A stretch of DNA of 64,000 nt from JAMXLO01 sp963812475 (GTDB taxonomy: Bacteria > Pseudomonadota > Alphaproteobacteria > Acetobacterales > Acetobacteraceae). A program made the position numbers and the translations under genes. Position 1 is the stretch's first letter. Every line of letters begins with the position of its first letter. The notes below the pieces were generated by a model. The model had not been told where the DNA came from, did not search any database, and worked only from the letters and a program-made list of their open reading frames with translations. Location of the stretch: NCBI GenBank assembly GCA_963812475.1, contig CAWEVI010000063.1, positions 107,543 to 171,542 on the forward strand. The letters are read 5' to 3'. Positions 59,986-64,000 of the stretch are shown in pieces.

Positions 59986-61257
59986 ATGATGCGACGGGAA
60001 TTGACAGATGTGTGGCTGCGCTCGGTCAAGCCACCGGAAACAGGGCGGCTCGAGATTTGGGACACTCGCGTCGTCGGTCTGATGCTTCGTGTCACACCGT
60101 CGGGCGCGGCTACATGGTCCGTGCGCCGCCGCGCCGACGACGGCAGGCGTCTTCGCGCTCCGATCGGCACTTGGCCGGCCATCAGTATACGTGAGGCGCG
60201 GCAACGGGCTCTGAGCACGCTTGCTGACCTGCAAGACGGCGGCGACCCGGTGGCCCGGAGGCGCGGCTTGGCTGCTGAGCGAAAAGCGCGCGCCGGGCTT
60301 CCGACCGTGGCCGATCGGCTGGCAGAATGGCGCGAAGCGAAGGCGCCGATGTGGTCCGACAGATACCAGCGCGAAGTGCTTCGCCTGTGTCGTATCGAGA
60401 TCATCCCAGCGCTCGGGAGACGCGGTCTGGTCGAGACGGCGCGGCTCGAATGGACGGACTTGATCGCTGCCACACATCGGCGCGCGCCTGGTGTCGGCTC
60501 TATGCTGTATCGGACGGCAGCGTCCTTTCTGAACCACGCAGAGGCGCATGGCTGGGTCGGTGTGCCACTACTACCGCGCAAGGGGGTGGCAGTCATTGCT
60601 CCCCCGGTAGCCGCCCGCGAGCGCACACTTACAGACGCCGAATTGCGCGCGGTCTGGGTCGCGGGGAATGATATTCGGCCGAAAGGTCGTGCCTTCATTG
60701 ATCTGTTGGCAATGACTGCGGCACGGGAAATGGAAGTCGCCGACATCGCGACGGGGGAAGTCGATCTTGAAGCCGGCATGTGGTCAATACCTGGAAGCCG
60801 GACTAAGAACGGCCGAGGCATCGCGCTTCCGTTGCATCCTCTGCTGATTGCCGACCTTCGAGCGGTCTGGCCGGAGCACGGCGACGCGGCTGGGCCGAGG
60901 TGGCGGTTGCTGGGCGACATCGCCGGGAGCGGCCTTCGGGGCTTCTCGAAGCTAAAAGCACGGATAGATAAGGAGTTGGGTGTCACGGCATGGCGATGGC
61001 ACGATCTCCGCCGCACCGCGCGCACCGGGATGACGCGGCTGGGCGTGGCCCGTGATCACGCCGAGGCGGCGCTCAACCATGTGTCCGGCCGATCGGCTCT
61101 GGAACGCATCTACGACCGGCACGCGTATGAGCCGGAGATAATCTCCGCCCTCTCACGGTGGCAGGTGCACGTCGCCGCTCTGGTGAACGAGAGGCCTTCG
61201 GCAGAGGTCGCGCCGATCCGAAAGCGACCGCAGCAAGCGCACACGGCGGCCGGCTGA
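59986..61257 (+). CDS. Tyrosine-type site-specific integrase
   Basis: A 423-aa phage/island integrase. N-terminal DUF4102-like arm-binding region (DTRVVGLMLRVTPSGAATWS), core-binding domain (~110-190) and catalytic domain with Arg (MTAAREMEVADI), the WHDLRRTARTGMTRLG box (HxxR), LNHVSGRS and the nucleophile Tyr in IYDRHAYEPEI. ATG 59986 or ATG 59989 may be used; the latter is better spaced from GGGGAGG. It probably integrates the element into tRNA-Arg. Confidence 0.92.
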   Translation: MMRRELTDVWLRSVKPPETGRLEIWDTRVVGLMLRVTPSGAATWSVRRRADDGRRLRAPIGTWPAISIREARQRALSTLADLQDGGDPVARRRGLAAERKARAGLPTVADRLAEWREAKAPMWSDRYQREVLRLCRIEIIPALGRRGLVETARLEWTDLIAATHRRAPGVGSMLYRTAASFLNHAEAHGWVGVPLLPRKGVAVIAPPVAARERTLTDAELRAVWVAGNDIRPKGRAFIDLLAMTAAREMEVADIATGEVDLEAGMWSIPGSRTKNGRGIALPLHPLLIADLRAVWPEHGDAAGPRWRLLGDIAGSGLRGFSKLKARIDKELGVTAWRWHDLRRTARTGMTRLGVARDHAEAALNHVSGRSALERIYDRHAYEPEIISALSRWQVHVAALVNERPSAEVAPIRKRPQQAHTAAG

Positions 61258-61263
61258 GCGGCC

Positions 61264-61977
61264 ATGCTCTATCTCCCCATTACGTCCGAGATGCTGGGCG
61301 AGGGCCCCTCGCGGCTCTCGTTGCTGGCAATCGAGGTCGTCATGCTCTTTCCAGACAATCCAGGCCTGCGCAAGCGCGTGCTGGCAGCGGGCCGCATCTG
61401 GCTTTCCCTTGCTGCCGCCAAGGGCGCTCATTTGTCCGCGGAGGCCATGCGAGAGATGCACGAGGCGCCCACCATCGCCGAGATGCAAAAGAAGGCCGGC
61501 AAGGAAAAGCGCTCCGAACGCGGCTCGTTGGCGGGCACAATCTTTCAGCGGGCGATATGGGACCGGGGGCGCGAGGTGCCCCGTGGCATACAGGCAATCA
61601 AAAGCGACATTTCCGAGAAGGTGAAGGGCACGATCCCAGCATTCAACAGCCTGTCCGCCGAAACCGTTGAAAAGGCAATCTGGAAGAAATTCCGTGGTGT
61701 GGCGCACATCTGGGCCGCCCGGAACCAGTACGGCGATATGTGGATGGAGAAGCGCAAGGGCACGGCGAATGGCGCGGCGAACTTGGTTGGCCTCCCCCCG
61801 TTCCCCTGCCACGTCGACGACGTTGAGATTTTCCTCAGCCTGGCCGAACGGTTCCGCGAGCTGGCCGAGGCCACAGGCGCCGATGCGAGACAAGCTCAAC
61901 CGTTGCAGATCCCCGCCACCACATGGCGCGTCCCCGCGAACATATGGACCGACGGCAACCCACGCCCTGAAGTTTGA
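61264..61977 (+). CDS. Unknown element-borne protein
   Basis: A 237-aa soluble protein starting MLYLPITSEMLGEGPSRLSL, seven bases after the integrase stop. The middle is Lys/Arg/Glu-rich (AEMQKKAGKEKRSERGSLAG) and the C-terminal half is helical (DDVEIFLSLAERFRELAEAT). I do not recognise it. Its place beside the integrase suggests an island function. Confidence 0.65.
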   Translation: MLYLPITSEMLGEGPSRLSLLAIEVVMLFPDNPGLRKRVLAAGRIWLSLAAAKGAHLSAEAMREMHEAPTIAEMQKKAGKEKRSERGSLAGTIFQRAIWDRGREVPRGIQAIKSDISEKVKGTIPAFNSLSAETVEKAIWKKFRGVAHIWAARNQYGDMWMEKRKGTANGAANLVGLPPFPCHVDDVEIFLSLAERFRELAEATGADARQAQPLQIPATTWRVPANIWTDGNPRPEV

Positions 61978-62095
61978 CTGGGTTGGTACCGTTGCTAAAG
62001 CGTTTGTAAAGTAACTCTACAAACAACTCTTGCTGACAACGCGGCTACGTGTCTGTAGATGGCTATCCGGTAACCGCAATCGCCGGAGGCATCCA

Positions 62096-62347
62096 TTGGA
62101 TTACGCGCCCACAGACCCTCTTCTGAACGCCAAACAATCTGCTGAAGAGACCGGGCAGTCGCTGCCGGGTTTTTGGAAAGGGGTGGCCGCAGGTCGCTTC
62201 CCCGAGCCATTCTATCCGGCGCCACGCGCGCCGCGCTGGCGCCTGTCCGAACTGCATGGCGCACTGGAAATGACGCGATCGAAGCCCTCCAAGCAGAAGA
62301 TCAAGCGAACACTGAACCGGATGGCGCCACTAACGTCCGCAGCCTGA
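62096..62347 (+). CDS. AlpA-like helix-turn-helix regulator/excisionase
   Basis: An 83-aa protein from TTG 62096, six bases after GGAGG. The pattern DPLLNAKQSAEETGQSLPGF followed by AGRFPEPFYPAPRAPRWRLS matches AlpA/excisionase-type winged HTH proteins (helix, then wing with FPxP and xxWR). Commonly found between integrase and primase in satellite elements, where it regulates integrase or acts in excision. Confidence 0.75.
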   Translation: MDYAPTDPLLNAKQSAEETGQSLPGFWKGVAAGRFPEPFYPAPRAPRWRLSELHGALEMTRSKPSKQKIKRTLNRMAPLTSAA

Positions 62348-62543
62348 ACCGCCCGGCGCGGCATTGCGTCGGGTGGCTCAAGCGTGGTCGGAGGAGGAAG
62401 CACCCACTGTACACGTTGTCACTACTAATGCAAAGCAGCGCCTCTGGCTTTGAGGTGCCTATTATGGTACAACATCATGATGGCTACGCAACAGACACGC
62501 GAAAGCCGATCGATCGCAAGCGGCTTGCGGGTGAAGGTGCAGC

Positions 62544-64000
62544 ATGAGCGCTGCACCGTTGGCAACCCTGACTGAGTTACGTCCGCGTCAACAGTGGGTG
62601 GCGTGGCGCAATGAAACGCGCGGGGGGAAGACAACCAAAATCCCATACGTCAGCGCCAGCCGAAAAGCCGAAGCCGATAATCCAGCAACGTGGCTTTCGC
62701 ACGATCAGGCGGCATCAGTTGCCAAGGAAATCGTCAACGGAAGCGGCGGTGGTGTCGGCATTGAACTCGGTAAATGCGATGACAAACACCTAATAGGCAT
62801 CGATCTAGATACATGCCGTAATCCGGAAACTGGATCAGCCGAACCGTGGGCCGTCGAGGTAATCACGCAATTCTACTCATACACTGAAATATCGCCATCC
62901 AGGCGCGGATTTAAGGTGTTTGGCCTCGTCAATCCATCTGATGTTCCTGAATTGCGAGCCATGATGCGCACAGCAGAACATGGGCGGCAGTTCAAGCGGA
63001 AGGATGGAACTGACCACCCTCCCGCAATCGAACTCTACGTCAGTAATCGGTTCTTCACCGTCACCTGGGAAAGCTTAGGAGAGGACGCCACACCAACTGA
63101 ACTACGCACTATACCTCTGGACGTTCTGCGATGGCTGATAGAACAAGCCGGACCGGATTTCGCCGATAAGGTAAAAGGCAAACGTAAGTCATCATCTACA
63201 GATGCTTCACGAAGCGCAGCCGCATTTCGCAAAGGCGCAGCACTTCGCCGTAAGGGTAAGACATTCGAGGAAATGGTTAAAGCCTTACACGCTGATCCTG
63301 AAACAGAAGAATGGACAAAGGAAAAGGGCGAAGCCAACAATCAGCGTGAGTTGAAGCGTATATGGGATAAGACTGACCCGGCAGCAGTTGACGGTTTCGA
63401 CCTCACGGAAGACGGCGTTGCACTCGCATTTGCCGCCAAGTTTGCCGATCAACTCCGCTACTGCCATCACACCGGAAAATGGTACGAGTGGGTTTGGCAC
63501 GTACTGGCGGCCGGAAGTAACTAAGCTTGCGTTCTCTTGGGCAAGACAGACTTGCCGGCAACTCGCAATAGAGAAATCAAGCCAATGGCAAGATGTCTAA
63601 GGCCGCGACGGCAGCAGCGGTGGAGCGGTTTGCACAATCAGACCGCGCTTTCGCTGTTACATCCGAGATATGGGACCGAGATGCTTGGCTTATAGGAACG
63701 CCGGGTGGCGTCGTTGATCTGCACAGTGGGAAACTCAGAACAGCAGACACAAACGACTACATCACCAAGCTTGCATCGGTTTCGCCGGCCGACGATGCGC
63801 ATTGTCCCTTATGGGATAAGTTCCTACAGGATGCGACCAATAAGGATGAACAGTTAATCCGGTTTCTCCAACAATGGATTGGCTATTCGCTTACTGGCGA
63901 CACACGCGAGCACGCATTGCTATTCGTCTATGGACCTGGCGGAAACGGCAAAAGTGTCTTTCTTAATACCGTGGTTGGCATCCTTGGAGAGTATTGCCGC
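62544..64000 (+). pseudogene. PrimPol / SF3 (D5-P4) helicase replication gene, with two frameshifts, partial
   Basis: From ATG 62544 a primase-polymerase-like domain is encoded: LRPRQQWVAWRNETRGGKTT, GVGIELGKCDDKHLIGIDLD (acidic DxD) and EISPSRRGFKVFGLV. It stops at 63524 in a non-homologous tail. Family text resumes in another frame, TYWRPEVTKLAFSWARQTCR, then in a third, from near 63593, DRDAWLIGTPGGVVDLHSGK up to the Walker A motif VYGPGGNGKSVF at the window end. Single extra bases near 63491-63495 and 63595 would restore one ~470+ residue protein. GC is lower than in the flanking chromosome. Confidence 0.75.

Overview
The window comes from a GC-rich alphaproteobacterium. Protein similarity and gene content suggest the Acetobacteraceae or a related Rhodospirillales group: lpd/lipA/ratA order, an NDUFS4-type complex I subunit, FtsB, enolase, and CRRLA-type small proteins. 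No rRNA marker is present, so the family assignment is inference. The backbone is roughly two-thirds GC with dense genes. The last ~8 kb (56-64 kb) is patchy, richer in AT, and mobile or degenerate in character.

Layout. 0-5 kb: dihydrolipoyl dehydrogenase, lipoyl synthase and a RatA/COQ10 protein, with a DpnI-like restriction endonuclease and a zinc-ribbon protein inserted between lpd and lipA. 5-9 kb: a TetR-controlled EmrAB-type drug efflux pair, followed by the remnant of a second efflux gene. 9-12 kb: small membrane protein, metallo-beta-lactamase-fold hydrolase, an HtrA-like protein without its catalytic residues, and FtsB. 12-24 kb: a signalling island with a receiver protein, two very large cytoplasmic histidine kinases carrying arrays of six and seven GAF domains, an internally deleted receiver, and a frameshifted receiver-adenylate cyclase. 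The island lies between ftsB and eno, which are often adjacent in alphaproteobacteria.

24-29 kb: enolase, then a co-oriented cluster of glycosyltransferase, acyl-CoA dehydrogenase-like protein, PIG-L deacetylase and a frameshifted methyltransferase, which looks like an uncharacterised glycan or lipid modification pathway. 29-39 kb: metabolic genes (PcaF thiolase, citrate synthase, acyl-CoA ligase, SDR, NIPSNAP), a double-DTG protease-like protein, a split ChrA transporter and a CHAP amidase. 39-44 kb: RidA, an MFS exporter, small unknowns and an amidase. 44-51 kb: an accessory operon for a molybdenum hydroxylase of the CO dehydrogenase/xanthine dehydrogenase type (CoxG, MoxR ATPase, VWA protein, split XdhC, MoeA-MobA fusion). 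It is interrupted by ChaC and toxin-antitoxin remnants and has no structural hydroxylase genes in view. 51-56 kb: a surface-type Ig-repeat protein with an NlpC/P60-like domain, PrpB, a DUF192 protein, tRNA-Pro and the complex I subunit.

56-60 kb is a graveyard: very small paralogous proteins, repeated hairpins, an IS630 transposase fragment and REP-like repeats. It ends at a 3' fragment of tRNA-Arg that marks the attachment site of an integrated element. The element begins with a tyrosine integrase, followed by an unknown protein, an AlpA-like regulator and a PrimPol/SF3-helicase replication gene broken by two frameshifts, and it continues beyond the window. Several independent inverted-repeat families are scattered through the intergenic regions. 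Four apparent single-base frameshifts occur in otherwise well-conserved genes, so either recent decay or sequencing error needs to be considered.
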